A DNA stretch of 64,000 nucleotides from DASQHW01 sp038238245 (GCA_038238245.1 JBBRXX010000005.1:62001-126000), one strand, 5' to 3'; shown: positions 8,783-17,935, counted from the stretch's first letter. Translations and numbers: made by a program. Notes: generated by a model from the letters alone, not told the origin.

Positions 8783-9448
8783 TCACGTCGCGCGGGACGA
8801 TTCCACTGCCGAGCTTCCCTGTTGGGCGGAGTCTTCCTTGTGGGGGGCGGACTCTCGCCACCGCCCGACGCCTTCGTTGATCGCGAAGCCTGCGACCAGT
8901 AGGGCGGCCGCGGCATCGGTCCACCACCAGCCGAGCCAGGCGTTGAGTACCAGCGCGATGAGGAGGCCCGTACTGAGATACCCATCAAGGAAGGTCATGG
9001 CGGCCTCCGCCTGCAGGGGCTCGCTGCGCAGTTCGACGGCGGTTGCGCGCTTGAGGCGGGCGAGGCCGAACATCGCCAGAGCCGTGACGGCCAAATAGGC
9101 GACACCGAGAGGTGAACTTTCAGGCCGATCGCCCCGTACGAGGCCGCGGACGCTGATGACGGCGAGGAATGCGGCGAGGAGCCAGAAGGCCGCGGCGATC
9201 AGCCGGAGCGAGCGGTGCACTCGCCGATCGCCGGGGTCCTGTCGGTCGTCGCGAAGGTTCCGGATCACAACCGTCGACGCGAAGATCTCGACGACGGAGT
9301 CAAGACCGAACGCGATCAGGGCCAGCGAGCCGGCCCGGACCCCGAGCGAGAGAGTCACGACTACCTCCATCGCGTTCCAGCCGTTGGTCGCCCACTCGAG
9401 GCGAACGCCGCGTCGGCGCAACTGCTCGGGCGTCCGGCGCTTCGTCAC
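8783..9448 (-). CDS. cation diffusion facilitator-like transporter
   Basis: This 221-residue protein resembles the membrane domain of CDF transporters, which export divalent metals. Metal-site acids appear in FGLDSVVE and in WWWTDAAAALLVA, and the helix order is typical. It lacks the usual C-terminal cytosolic domain. It starts at GTG 9448, directly after the stop of the pseudo-receiver gene, so the two form one operon. Its metal is not predictable here, though copper genes lie nearby. Confidence 0.75.
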   Translation of the reverse strand: MTKRRTPEQLRRRGVRLEWATNGWNAMEVVVTLSLGVRAGSLALIAFGLDSVVEIFASTVVIRNLRDDRQDPGDRRVHRSLRLIAAAFWLLAAFLAVISVRGLVRGDRPESSPLGVAYLAVTALAMFGLARLKRATAVELRSEPLQAEAAMTFLDGYLSTGLLIALVLNAWLGWWWTDAAAALLVAGFAINEGVGRWRESAPHKEDSAQQGSSAVESSRAT

Positions 9449-9898
9449 CTAACTATTGGGACACAACGGCTCTCGGAACGGCAAGCAGCCGTGAGGTGAC
9501 TGCCGTGCACGCTCGCACGCGACGGCGATGCTCAGTTGGGTGTTGAGCTCGTCGCCGACAGCGTCGGCGGCGACCCACCCCCCGGCTCCGCCGCGGAACG
9601 CCGCGGCCCGGTACGCGCGGTCCGGTTCGTGGCCGATGACGACAACCCGGGCGGCGGGGAAGCCGCCGAACTCGGCCTGGCAGCAGCGCGGGAATTCCGC
9701 GGCACCGACGATGACGACATCGGGGTGATGGCGATCGATCGCGCCTGCAAGTTCGGCGAGGGTCGTGCTCGTCGCGGACCAGCAATGCGTGTCGCGTTCG
9801 AGGAAAGCGGCGAGCATCTGGCGCATAGGCGGGTAGGCGACGGCGACGAGGACCCGGTGCCGATGACCCTGACACGCCAGACCGTCATCGGCGGGCAC
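9449..9898 (-). CDS. pseudo-receiver protein without phosphoacceptor Asp
   Basis: This 149-residue protein resembles a response-regulator receiver domain standing alone: HRVLVAVAYPPMRQMLAAFL at the start, then HHPDVVIVGAAEF where active receivers have an Asp at the end of the third strand. Here that position is Gly, so phosphorylation is unlikely. No output domain is present. It sits immediately upstream of the cation transporter, and a regulatory role for it is inference. Confidence 0.55.
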   Translation of the reverse strand: MPADDGLACQGHRHRVLVAVAYPPMRQMLAAFLERDTHCWSATSTTLAELAGAIDRHHPDVVIVGAAEFPRCCQAEFGGFPAARVVVIGHEPDRAYRAAAFRGGAGGWVAADAVGDELNTQLSIAVACERARQSPHGCLPFREPLCPNS

Positions 9899-9959
9899 GG
9901 GTCACCTCGAGCGCGGCAGCTGAGCGCTGTCCATGCATGCCCGAATGATGGACCTCCCG

Positions 9960-9982
9960 ACCGGGAGTTCCATCGGGGCCGA
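9960..9982 (-). terminator. possible hairpin terminator
   Basis: A near-perfect inverted repeat (CTCCCG / CGGGAG extended with one mismatch) lies between the response regulator gene and the pseudo-receiver gene. It could end the two-component transcript. No T-run follows, so it is only a candidate. Confidence 0.3.
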
Positions 9983-10005
9983 TTACGGAGCCGAGCTGCG
10001 GGCGC

Positions 10006-10665
10006 TCACGGAGTCTCCCTATCGTCGAGGAGGCCAGCGTCGCGGGCGACGCGGACCAGTTCAGCTCGGGTGCGCGCGCCGAGCTTCTGTTGGATGTGCG
10101 CGCGGTGCGTTTCCACGGTTCGGACCGAGACGTAAAGCCGTTCGCCGATCTCAGTGTTGGTGAGACCCAGGGCAATGCATCGCAGCACGTCGACCTCGCG
10201 GTCGGAGAGTTCTCCCCCCGGGCCCGCGAGGCGGGCCGTCATCGCGTCAGGTGCGAGGAGCGCAGCGCCGAGCGTCGGGTGGACGTACTGGCGTCCGGCG
10301 ACGACTTCGCGGACCGCGTGGACGAGCTCGATGTCAGCTGCGTCCTTGAGGAGATAGCCCGCGGCGCCGGCTTCGAACGCCCGCCGGAGGTAGGCAATAT
10401 CGTCGTGGACCGTGAGGACCAGCACCCTGGTTGCTGGGCTGATCTTGCCGACCTCGGCGGTGGCGCTGAGCCCGCTGCCGTCAGGCAAGCCGAGATCCAT
10501 GACAAAGACATCCGGGTGACATTGCGCGGCGAGGGCGACCGCCTCCGCCACGGAGCCGGCTTCGCCGATCACCTCGAGGTCGGGTTCGGCGTCGAGGATG
10601 TGGCGCAGGCCGCTGCGGACCACGGCGTGATCGTCGCAGAGCGCGATGCGGACCAGCTCAGCCAA
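10006..10665 (-). CDS. NarL/FixJ-family response regulator
   Basis: This 219-residue protein has a receiver domain (acid pair in ALCDDHAVV, phosphoacceptor in VFVMDLGLPDG, Lys in GYLLKDA) and a C-terminal LuxR-type HTH (LSDREVDVLRCIALG, then NTEIGERLYVSVRTVETH). All key residues appear intact, so it is likely a phosphorylation-controlled transcription factor. Its gene overlaps the histidine kinase gene by 8 bp. Targets are unknown; the divergent metal P-type ATPase is an obvious candidate. Confidence 0.9.
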   Translation of the reverse strand: MAELVRIALCDDHAVVRSGLRHILDAEPDLEVIGEAGSVAEAVALAAQCHPDVFVMDLGLPDGSGLSATAEVGKISPATRVLVLTVHDDIAYLRRAFEAGAAGYLLKDAADIELVHAVREVVAGRQYVHPTLGAALLAPDAMTARLAGPGGELSDREVDVLRCIALGLTNTEIGERLYVSVRTVETHRAHIQQKLGARTRAELVRVARDAGLLDDRETP

Positions 10666-11914
10666 TCGATATCTCCAAGCGGATGGTGGTGCCGTGGCCG
10701 GGCCGCGAATCGACGGTCAGGATGCCGCCGGCAAGCTCGCTGCGTTCGGTCATGCCTTCGACACCGAGGTGACGCCCGCTGCGAGGCGCGTCTGGTTCGT
10801 ATCCGACACCGTCATCCTCCACGAGTGCGCGCAAGCGACCGTCGGCCCACGTGACCGTCACGCTGGCCGTCGTGGCCCGGGCGTGACGGACCACGTTGGT
10901 GAGCGCTTCTTGCACCACCCGGTAGACCACCGTCTCGAACTCCCCCGCGAGGCGGACCTCCCCGTCGAGTCCGTGGACCGCCACCTCGACCGTGAGCCCA
11001 GAGCGCTCGGCGACGTCGTCGCCAAGACGCTGCAATGCGGGCGCGAGACCGATGTCGTCGAGAACGGTGGGGCGGAGATCGAACGCAAGGCGCCGCGCGC
11101 GCATCAACGCGTCGGTCACCAACTCCCTCACGTCGGCCACGCGACGACGACCGTCGACGACGTCGACATCGTCACCGGCAAGAGATCCCTCAACGAGGCG
11201 CAGGCCCAACAGGACCGAGGTGAGGGCTTGACCAACGTCATCGTGCAGGTCTCGGGACACCCGGGCCCGTTCGGCTTCCTGCGCGGCGAGGACCTCGCCG
11301 AGCATCACCCGGCGGGTTCGGGCCCGCTCATCCGCCGCCACGGCCTCCGCGACTGCGGCCACCCGAGCCCGCTCGGATTCCACCAGCTGGGCACTCTCGA
11401 TCGCGCCGGCCGCGAAAGCGGCCAACGCGACGACCAGCGCTTCATCTTCGTCGCTGAACAGGGCGTCGCCATATTTCTCAGTCAGGTAGAGATTGCCGTA
11501 CCGGCGGCCGCCGCGCGCGACCGGCACTCCCAGAAAGGTCCGCATTGTCGGATGGCCGGGTGGGAACCCGCACGAGTCCGGGTGGCTCGAGATCTCGGCG
11601 AGGCGCATCGGCCGGCTTGCGACGCTCACCTCTCCCAGCAGGCCATGACCCTCCGGAAGGTGGCCTATGCGGGCAACCACATCCTCGTCGATTCCGTGAT
11701 GCACAAAGTTGGTGATCCGCCCGTCGTTGTACACCCCGAGCGCGGCGTAGCGGGCGTCGCCGATCACGGCGGCGCCGTCGACGATGCGTTGCAGCACTGC
11801 GGGCAGGTCGTGCTCGGCGGCCAGCTCGAGCGCGATATCGAAGAGTAAGAGGGCACGCTTGGGCCATCCCGAGAGACGCGCAGGTAGTGCCGAATCAGGT
11901 GCCATCGACGACAC
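10658..11914 (-). CDS. GAF-domain sensor histidine kinase (HisKA_3 type)
   Basis: This 418-residue cytosolic kinase has a GAF domain at about 25-170, a HisKA_3 dimerisation helix with the phospho-His in RVSRDLHDDVGQALTS, and a HATPase with N box (VQEALTNVVRHA) and G boxes (DDGVGY, GRHLGVEGM). There is no TM segment, so it senses an internal signal through GAF. It is coupled to the response regulator downstream and is divergent from the P-type ATPase gene. Confidence 0.9.
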   Translation of the reverse strand: MSSMAPDSALPARLSGWPKRALLLFDIALELAAEHDLPAVLQRIVDGAAVIGDARYAALGVYNDGRITNFVHHGIDEDVVARIGHLPEGHGLLGEVSVASRPMRLAEISSHPDSCGFPPGHPTMRTFLGVPVARGGRRYGNLYLTEKYGDALFSDEDEALVVALAAFAAGAIESAQLVESERARVAAVAEAVAADERARTRRVMLGEVLAAQEAERARVSRDLHDDVGQALTSVLLGLRLVEGSLAGDDVDVVDGRRRVADVRELVTDALMRARRLAFDLRPTVLDDIGLAPALQRLGDDVAERSGLTVEVAVHGLDGEVRLAGEFETVVYRVVQEALTNVVRHARATTASVTVTWADGRLRALVEDDGVGYEPDAPRSGRHLGVEGMTERSELAGGILTVDSRPGHGTTIRLEISIG

Positions 11915-12081
11915 AACGTAGTAGGACCGCGGCCGGTGGCCGTGGTTGGGCCGTATCTCAGATCCGTAACAAGCCCGGATGCCGAGCGACCCATCGACGA
12001 GAGATGATGGCGACTGCTAGGCACGACGCAGAACGTGCGCGGGTGTCCTCGCGGAACGGTCACCGTGTGACGCGCGGGCGA

Positions 12082-12105
12082 CCTTCGCGGGTCACTTCGC
12101 GAAGG
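12082..12105 (+). promoter_or_regulatory. inverted repeat covering the P-type ATPase RBS region
   Basis: CCTTCGCG (12082-12089) and CGCGAAGG (12098-12105) form a perfect 8-bp inverted repeat with an 8-base spacer. The right arm runs into the AAGGAG ribosome site, 11 bases before ATG 12116. It could be an operator or an RNA hairpin limiting translation of the metal pump. Confidence 0.45.
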
Positions 12106-12115
12106 AGAAGACCGG

Positions 12116-14560
12116 ATGCCTGATCTCGCCCACCACCATGACACCGACGTGCCCGACACCCGGACTGTCGTCTTGGAGACCGCCGGTCTGCAGTGGGCCA
12201 CCGAGAAGAACGTGGTGGAGACGACGCTCGCCCGCTTACCCGGTGTGCATTCCGTCGACGCCAACCCGGTCAACCAGACCGCCACCGTGACCTACGACCC
12301 CGCGGCAAGCAGCGTCGCCGCGCTGCGGGGGTGGGTCGAGGACTGCGGCTACCACTGCGCCGGTCAGTCCGTACCGAACCACGTCTGCCTGCCGATGGCC
12401 GAGCCCCTTGGACCCGACGCCCAAACGCACGACGGGCACGGACACGCGGCGCTCAGCGAGAACAACGCGCCCGCCGGCTCGTCACCACACGAGGCCATGG
12501 GGCACGGGGGCAAAGACGGCGGGATGTCGATGGCCGCAATGGTCGCTGACATGCGGCACCGGTTCATCGTCGCCGCACTGTTCTCGGTGCCGATTGTGTT
12601 GTGGTCGCCGATCGGGCGCGATGTGCTCGGTTTTTCCGTCGCGGCGCCGTTCGGGATGCGCAGCGACGTGTTCCAGTTGCTGTTGAGCCTGCCGGTGGTC
12701 TTTTGGGCGTCTTGGATCTTCTTCGATGGGGCCTGGCGCGCGCTGAGGGCTCGCACGCTCGACATGATGGTGCTGGTCGCAGTCGCCGTCGGTGCGGGTT
12801 GGCTCTACTCCCTGGTCGTGACGCTCACCGGCGGCGGCGATGTGTTCTACGAGGCGGCCACGGTCCTCGCGTCGTTCGTGCTGCTGGGCCATTGGTTTGA
12901 GATGCGCGCCCGGGGCGGCGCGAGCGAAGCGATCCGTGCGCTCCTGGATCTCGCGCCCCCGATGGCGGTCGTCGTGCGCGACGGCGAACCGGTCGAGATC
13001 CCCACCGCCGACGTCCAAGTCGGAGACCTGCTCTTGGTTCGCCCTGGAGCGAAGGTCGCCGTCGACGGCGTGGTCGAAGACGGCGAGAGCGAGCTCGACG
13101 AGTCGATGGTCACTGGCGAGAGTCTGCCGGTCCACAAACAACCCGGCGACGAGGTGATCGGCGCCACGCTCAACACGACGGGGACGCTGCGGGTTCGGAC
13201 CACCAAGGTCGGCGCCGATACCGCCCTCGCCCAAATCGTCAAGCTCGTCCAGGAAGCTCAGAACTCCAAAGCCCCCGGCCAGCGCCTCGCGGACCGGGCC
13301 GCGTTCTGGCTTGTGTTTGTTGCCCTCATCGGCGGCGCCGTCACGTTCTTTGTCTGGAACGTGCTGGCCGGCCGTTCCGTGTCCGAGGCCATGTTGTTCG
13401 CGATCACGGTCGTGGTCATCACTTGCCCCGACGCGCTCGGACTCGCGACCCCCACGGCGATCATGGTCGGCACCGGGCTCGGCGCCCGCCGCGGCGTGTT
13501 GTTCAAGAACGCGATGGCGCTCGAGACCGCCGCCCGCCTCGACACCGTCGTCATGGACAAGACCGGCACGCTCACCAAGGGCGAGCCCGAAGTCACCGAT
13601 GTCGTGACAGACGGGATCGACGAGAACGACCTCCTCGCGCTGGCTGCCGCGGTTGAGCGCGAATCCGAACACCCGCTGGCCGGTGCGGTGGTCGCGGCAG
13701 CCGACGCGCGCGGCGCGGAGGTGTTCGTCGCCGAGGCGTTCGACAGTGTGCCCGGCTACGGCGCGCTCGCCACCGTCCATGGCCGCCGGGTCGTGGTCGG
13801 CAACCGCCGGCTCATGGAACGCGAAAACGTCGACCTCGGCTCGCTGGCCGCGCGGCGCCAACAGCTCGCCGAGACCGGCCGCACGGCTGTGGTCGTCGCC
13901 GTCGACGGTCGAGCCGTCGGCCTCATCGCGATGGCCGACGCGCCCCGCGAGACGTCCGTCGCCGCGATCGCGGAGCTGCGTTCGATGGGTGTCGAGGTCG
14001 TCATGCTCACGGGCGACAACGAGGCGACCGCCCGACGCATCGCCAACATCCTCGGCGTCAACACGGTCATCGCCGAGGTGCTCCCCGGCGACAAGGCCGC
14101 GAAGGTCGCCGAGCTCCAGGCCGCGGGCCGCAAGGTCGCCATGGTCGGCGACGGCGTGAACGACGCCCCCGCCCTCGCCCAGGCCGACGTGGGAATCGCA
14201 ATCGGCGCCGGCACCGACGTCGCGATCGAGACCGCCGATGTCGTGCTCATGCGCTCGGACCCGCTCGACGTCGCCGTCGCGCTGCGGGTGGGGCGGGGCA
14301 CACTGCGAAAGATGCACCAGAACCTCGGGTGGGCGATCGGCTACAACGTCATTGCGCTGCCGATCGCGGCCGGGGTGTTCGTTCCGGCATTCGGGCTCGT
14401 GCTGCGCCCCGAGATCGCCGCGTTGTCGATGTCGGGGTCGAGCATCATCGTCGCCGTCAACGCCGTCATGCTCAAGCGGCTTCGCCTCCCCCACCCCGAC
14501 ACCCCCCGCGCAGCACCGCCCGTGAGTTCGGAGCCGCCCGCGCTCGCGCGTGTCCGATGA
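12116..14560 (+). CDS. heavy-metal-translocating P1B-type ATPase, CPD variant
   Basis: This 814-residue pump has the full P-type catalytic set: TGES in the actuator domain, DKTGTLTKG near residue 481 with the phosphorylated Asp, and GDGVND near 678. The intramembrane metal motif near 437 is CPD (ITCPDALGLATPTA) rather than the CPC of copper exporters. The N-terminal metal-binding domain (residues 17-80) keeps the HMA fold pattern but lacks its CxxC. A linker at about 100-140 is rich in His and Met and may bind metal instead. It is probably a copper or related metal exporter. It overlaps the cupredoxin-like gene by ATGA. Confidence 0.88.
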   Translation: MPDLAHHHDTDVPDTRTVVLETAGLQWATEKNVVETTLARLPGVHSVDANPVNQTATVTYDPAASSVAALRGWVEDCGYHCAGQSVPNHVCLPMAEPLGPDAQTHDGHGHAALSENNAPAGSSPHEAMGHGGKDGGMSMAAMVADMRHRFIVAALFSVPIVLWSPIGRDVLGFSVAAPFGMRSDVFQLLLSLPVVFWASWIFFDGAWRALRARTLDMMVLVAVAVGAGWLYSLVVTLTGGGDVFYEAATVLASFVLLGHWFEMRARGGASEAIRALLDLAPPMAVVVRDGEPVEIPTADVQVGDLLLVRPGAKVAVDGVVEDGESELDESMVTGESLPVHKQPGDEVIGATLNTTGTLRVRTTKVGADTALAQIVKLVQEAQNSKAPGQRLADRAAFWLVFVALIGGAVTFFVWNVLAGRSVSEAMLFAITVVVITCPDALGLATPTAIMVGTGLGARRGVLFKNAMALETAARLDTVVMDKTGTLTKGEPEVTDVVTDGIDENDLLALAAAVERESEHPLAGAVVAAADARGAEVFVAEAFDSVPGYGALATVHGRRVVVGNRRLMERENVDLGSLAARRQQLAETGRTAVVVAVDGRAVGLIAMADAPRETSVAAIAELRSMGVEVVMLTGDNEATARRIANILGVNTVIAEVLPGDKAAKVAELQAAGRKVAMVGDGVNDAPALAQADVGIAIGAGTDVAIETADVVLMRSDPLDVAVALRVGRGTLRKMHQNLGWAIGYNVIALPIAAGVFVPAFGLVLRPEIAALSMSGSSIIVAVNAVMLKRLRLPHPDTPRAAPPVSSEPPALARVR

Positions 14561-15099
14561 CCGGCGGAAACAGTTCGGCGCGAGGAAGCGTGGGCAAGCG
14601 ACTTGTGGTGTTCGTGGTGGCGGTCGCATCGCTCGCTGCGTGCGGCGGGAGCACATCCGGCACAAGCAAGGCGGCGGCAGCGAACTCGTTCCGTCTCAGT
14701 GAGTTCGCGATCAACCCGCCAGCCAACCAACTCCGTACCGGTCGGATCGACCTCACCGCCGACAACGTCGGCAGCGAGACCCACGAGGTCGTGATCGTGG
14801 CGGCGAACAACCCCAGCGAGCTGCCCTTGAAGCCCGACGGCTCCGTCGACGAGGACAAGATCCCGGCAGCCGCCAAGGTCGGGGAAATCGCCGACGTGCC
14901 GGCGCGGTCGAAACGCACCAAAGCCATCGAGTTGAAGTCGGGAACGTACGTCGCGTTCTGCAACCTCGTCGACACGATGAACTCCGGGATGACAGGCGGC
15001 ACGGCGGGCGCAGTGATGCACGGCGACACGGGAGCACCTTCCGGAGTGGGTCACGTGCACTTTGCGCTCGGCATGTCGACGACCTTCCACGTCGGCTAG
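14557..15099 (+). CDS. cupredoxin-like copper-binding lipoprotein
   Basis: This 180-residue protein has a lipoprotein signal peptide with lipobox-like SLAACGG and a C-terminal domain resembling plastocyanin-type cupredoxins. A YVAFCNLVDTMNSGM segment and a following HVHFALGM contain the Cys, Met and His expected of a copper site. It is anchored outside the membrane. The ATGA overlap with the P-type ATPase suggests that it binds the metal the pump exports. Confidence 0.75.
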   Translation: MTGGNSSARGSVGKRLVVFVVAVASLAACGGSTSGTSKAAAANSFRLSEFAINPPANQLRTGRIDLTADNVGSETHEVVIVAANNPSELPLKPDGSVDEDKIPAAAKVGEIADVPARSKRTKAIELKSGTYVAFCNLVDTMNSGMTGGTAGAVMHGDTGAPSGVGHVHFALGMSTTFHVG

Positions 15100-15385
15100 G
15101 TCCTGCCGCGTCGCTCGTCGTCGCTCGGTCGCAATGAGCGCGTGACAAGACCGTCGCCGAAGCTGACGTTCCCGATCATGTGCGCGACAAGAGGGCGTGG
15201 CGCTACGAATTCATCTCGGCCTCCTGAGTCGATGTGCGTGTGCGACTACAGATCGTCGTCGTAGAGTCACCAACTCGCTGCCGCAGGAAGTCCCACAGTC
15301 ATGCGGCCTTGTGCCCACGCCGAACAAAAGGCCGCCGCGGGATCTGCACTTTCGGCCGTTCGTGACTTACACATGCTGTGTGAGC
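15100..15385. other. intergenic stretch with a short gene-like remnant
   Basis: These 286 bases contain no complete gene. An open stretch at 15138-15227 (plus strand) reads like the last 29 residues of a protein, ending RAWRYEFISAS before TGA, but has no start. The promoter of the broken sigma factor should lie in the right part. Confidence 0.3.
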
Positions 15386-15878
15386 ATGGACGGACCGCTG
15401 AATTTCGAGACGTGGTACCGAGAGGTACACCCGCGGTTGATCACACTGTTGGCGGCGACTGCCGGCGAGGTCGATCTCGCCCGCGAGGCCGCCGACGAGG
15501 CTCTCGCGCGCCTTCGAACGCTGGGACCGAGTTTCACGAATGGCGTCGCCCAGCGGCTGGACCTATCGCGTGGCGCTGAACGTCGTGCGGCGGCGGGCCC
15601 GGCGGCGGGCGTTGGAACGCCGTCTCTTCGGGCGGCCACGACGCGAGGACGTACCGGGACCGGCGGGCGAGCTCTGGCTGTTGGTGGCCGAGCTGCCGCT
15701 CCGTCAACGGACTGCCGTGCTGTTACGACACGTCGGTCAGAACACCGAGCAGGAGATCGCCGAGGTGATGGGCGTAGCTCGAGGGACCGTGTCCTCGGCC
15801 CTTCGCACCGCGTACCAACGCTTGGCGATCGCCGTCACCGACGACGACGCGTCATTGAAGGAGTCCGCCAATGAATGA
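15386..15878 (+). pseudogene. ECF-type RNA polymerase sigma factor, frameshifted
   Basis: From ATG 15386 the first frame gives a region-2-like N-terminus (FETWYREVHPRLITLLAATA). At about 15505-15513 the frame breaks; reading on in the next frame gives FERWDRVSR, then WTYRVALNVVRRRARRRALE and a region-4 HTH (LPLRQRTAVLLRHVGQNTEQ, GVARGTVSSALRTAYQRL). Two missing bases or one extra base would explain this. It is either a recent pseudogene or a sequencing error. The ATG of the downstream gene overlaps its stop, as expected for a sigma/anti-sigma pair. Confidence 0.7.
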
Positions 15879-16530
15879 CCTCAATGAACGCGTGGCGCGT
15901 GCCGTCGAGTCGCCCGTCGCGCCGCCCCCCGAGCGAGACGCAATCGAACGCCTTGCACGGCGCTACGGCCGCCGCCGGCGGACGCGGCGGATTGTCCGCG
16001 GCTTCGCGCTGACAACTGTCGCGCTCCTCGGCGTGTTGGCGCTGATGCCGAACAACGATCGCCCGCCTCGCGTCGCGGTCGACCCAACGGTCCCGAACAC
16101 CGGCACCGCCCCGGTGACGACCGACGAGGCCCGGTACGGCGTTTCGAACCTAGTCGCCGATCTCGTGCGCGCAGGTATGAAGGTAACGGCCACAGGCACC
16201 GCATCAGGCAGTCCGCTTCGCACCGAAGCACGGTTGCTGTGCGTGAACGGCACTGAAGTACGCGTGTACGAGTACGCCGACCGCGCGTCTCGCCTCGCGG
16301 TGTCAGGGACAATCAGTCGCGACGGTTCCAGCATCGGAAACGGTCACGGTTCGCTCACGATCGCGGAATGGATCGGGCCACCCCACTTCTACGCCCGTGG
16401 CCGGATCATCGTGCTCGTGCTTCAGAACAACCCTCCCCTGCTGCACGCCCTCACCCGCATCCTTGGCCCGACGGTCAGCCCCGACGCTGGGAACGGCATC
16501 GAGAGCTTCAAGACTCACTGCGCAAATTGA
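15871..16530 (+). CDS. one-TM protein, possible anti-sigma factor
   Basis: This 219-residue protein has a cytosolic segment of about 48 residues with a basic RRYGRRRRTRR end, one TM helix (GFALTTVALLGVLALM), and an extracytoplasmic domain of about 150 residues of unknown fold. The gene overlaps the end of the broken ECF sigma factor. Sigma/anti-sigma pairs often have this arrangement, so an anti-sigma role is a reasonable guess, but no zinc-binding anti-sigma motif is seen. Confidence 0.6.
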   Translation: MNDLNERVARAVESPVAPPPERDAIERLARRYGRRRRTRRIVRGFALTTVALLGVLALMPNNDRPPRVAVDPTVPNTGTAPVTTDEARYGVSNLVADLVRAGMKVTATGTASGSPLRTEARLLCVNGTEVRVYEYADRASRLAVSGTISRDGSSIGNGHGSLTIAEWIGPPHFYARGRIIVLVLQNNPPLLHALTRILGPTVSPDAGNGIESFKTHCAN

Positions 16531-16644
16531 TTCCGCCTATGACGGCGCGTCGGTGGTTGTCGCCCTTCGTGCGGGGCCGGTCGTCCGCTCTTGTCGAATC
16601 GAACGTTATGAGTATGCGGCGGGCGTCGCAACCTCGCGAGCTCG

Positions 16645-17379
16645 TCATGTCGCTCGTACCGCAGATGAGCGCCGCGCTCCCGGACTGCCCTTCGTCGGTG
16701 AGCGCGGGAGAAGCACTGCGTTCCACTTCGGGAACTCGACCACGACGAGTTGCTTCCGCCACCTCGATGCCTGCAGCTCCGTCCAGGTAAGCGGCGCGCC
16801 GCCGGGGACCGTCCACGGATCGCGGTAGCCCGCCGTCCAAAACTCGTTGACACTGTTCGCTGCCGCTGCCATTCGACACCGTCGGTTCGACTGTTGGTGT
16901 TGAGCGACGTTGATGACGATGTCATCGCAGCACGAGCATTCGACAAGCCGCTCGTCCAGATCATCGGGCGCAAGTCCGGTGAATCCATCGGGCGTTGTCG
17001 CGCGAGCAACCACCGCGTCAGGATGTGCGCTGTCAAGGAGATGCGGTTTGACGACGTACCACCACACCCGCGCAGTCACGCAATCGATGGGCGACCTGAG
17101 CACGGCGCCGTACTGGACCGCGAGCGGAAGGTGTGGACGGCGGGCATCACGCGCCCGGTACGCCTCCATCTTCTCGAAGTCGACCAGTTGCGCTCCGCCG
17201 GACGCTTCGAGCAACCGTGCGTAGCGCGCTTCCAGCAGCATCGTCTTCTCGACGCCGCGAAACCATGCGCGTCCCCGGCAGCCACCTTCGCGTACGTGGC
17301 GCTCCATCACCTCGGGCGGCGCCCAGCTCTCGCACCCGCGCGTACATCGGGCAGTGAGATAGATCCGTCGTGTCACCAC
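16645..17379 (-). CDS. hypothetical protein, 244 aa
   Basis: The function is not recognised. The protein is rich in Arg and Trp, with Cys-containing segments (ARCTRGCESW near the start and ECSCCDDIVINVAQH mid-protein), which hint at metal binding or disulfides. It starts at GTG 17379, with a second in-frame GTG at 17376. It is the last of three minus-strand genes that begin beside the HxlR regulator and share direction and spacing, so they may be one operon. Confidence 0.5.
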   Translation of the reverse strand: MVTRRIYLTARCTRGCESWAPPEVMERHVREGGCRGRAWFRGVEKTMLLEARYARLLEASGGAQLVDFEKMEAYRARDARRPHLPLAVQYGAVLRSPIDCVTARVWWYVVKPHLLDSAHPDAVVARATTPDGFTGLAPDDLDERLVECSCCDDIVINVAQHQQSNRRCRMAAAANSVNEFWTAGYRDPWTVPGGAPLTWTELQASRWRKQLVVVEFPKWNAVLLPRSPTKGSPGARRSSAVRAT

Positions 17380-17403
17380 GCGTTCTTCCAGGCGCGAACA
17401 TGC

Positions 17404-17853
17404 TCAATTCGGAGCGCGATCCATTCGACGCTTAGACGAAATTCGCTGTCGCCATTCGTCCTCGACAGCAGCGAGTTCGTTCGCGCGCCACACGTCAACC
17501 GCGTGTCGCGCCATCGAAACGGCCTCCAACGCCGAGGCGGCGGGAACGAGGACGACGCGCCTCTCGTCAGCGTGCGCAACACATGCGTACAACGCGTGGC
17601 AACGAGCACTTCCCTGCGCGAGCTCCAGCACGTGACCGAGATGCAGGTCAAGCGGGGCGACTGGCCGGCTCGATGCTGCCTCCAGCGGCCACGCGACACG
17701 AGCCCATCCGCCAGGGACCGTTTCGTCGATCCAGAGGTGAGCCACCGCGCACCCGCGCATGCCCCAAGGTGGATCGAGCAGCGTTCGATCGGGCCCGATC
17801 CGGACGACCGCCGGCTCGAGCACCGGACGCGGCTCGGTCGGCGGATCGGCCAT
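17404..17853 (-). CDS. hypothetical protein, 149 aa
   Basis: The function is unknown. The sequence looks like a compact alpha/beta domain, with VLEPAVVRIGPDRTLLDPPW at the start and DERRVVLVPAASALEAV in the middle, then a long C-terminal helix. ATG 17853 (MADPP) was preferred because the upstream in-frame extension is only Arg/Pro-rich. The gene is 24 bases upstream of the next minus-strand gene, consistent with an operon. Confidence 0.5.
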   Translation of the reverse strand: MADPPTEPRPVLEPAVVRIGPDRTLLDPPWGMRGCAVAHLWIDETVPGGWARVAWPLEAASSRPVAPLDLHLGHVLELAQGSARCHALYACVAHADERRVVLVPAASALEAVSMARHAVDVWRANELAAVEDEWRQRISSKRRMDRAPN

Positions 17854-17935
17854 GATGGGCACCTGCGCGGGGCCGGCAGGGCGACGGCGACGAAGTCGTC
17901 GCACGCCGCGATCGTATGCGGTCGGAACGACAAGA

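Noticed and set aside
12482..14665. 727-residue open frame opposite the P-type ATPase
   Set aside because: It is an antisense by-product of high GC; its composition is Arg/His/Asp/Gly-rich without any motif, while the plus strand encodes a clear pump.
15138..15227. Short open stretch ending RAWRYEFISAS
   Set aside because: Looks protein-like but has no start and only 29 residues; could be the tail of a lost gene, not supportable as a gene.
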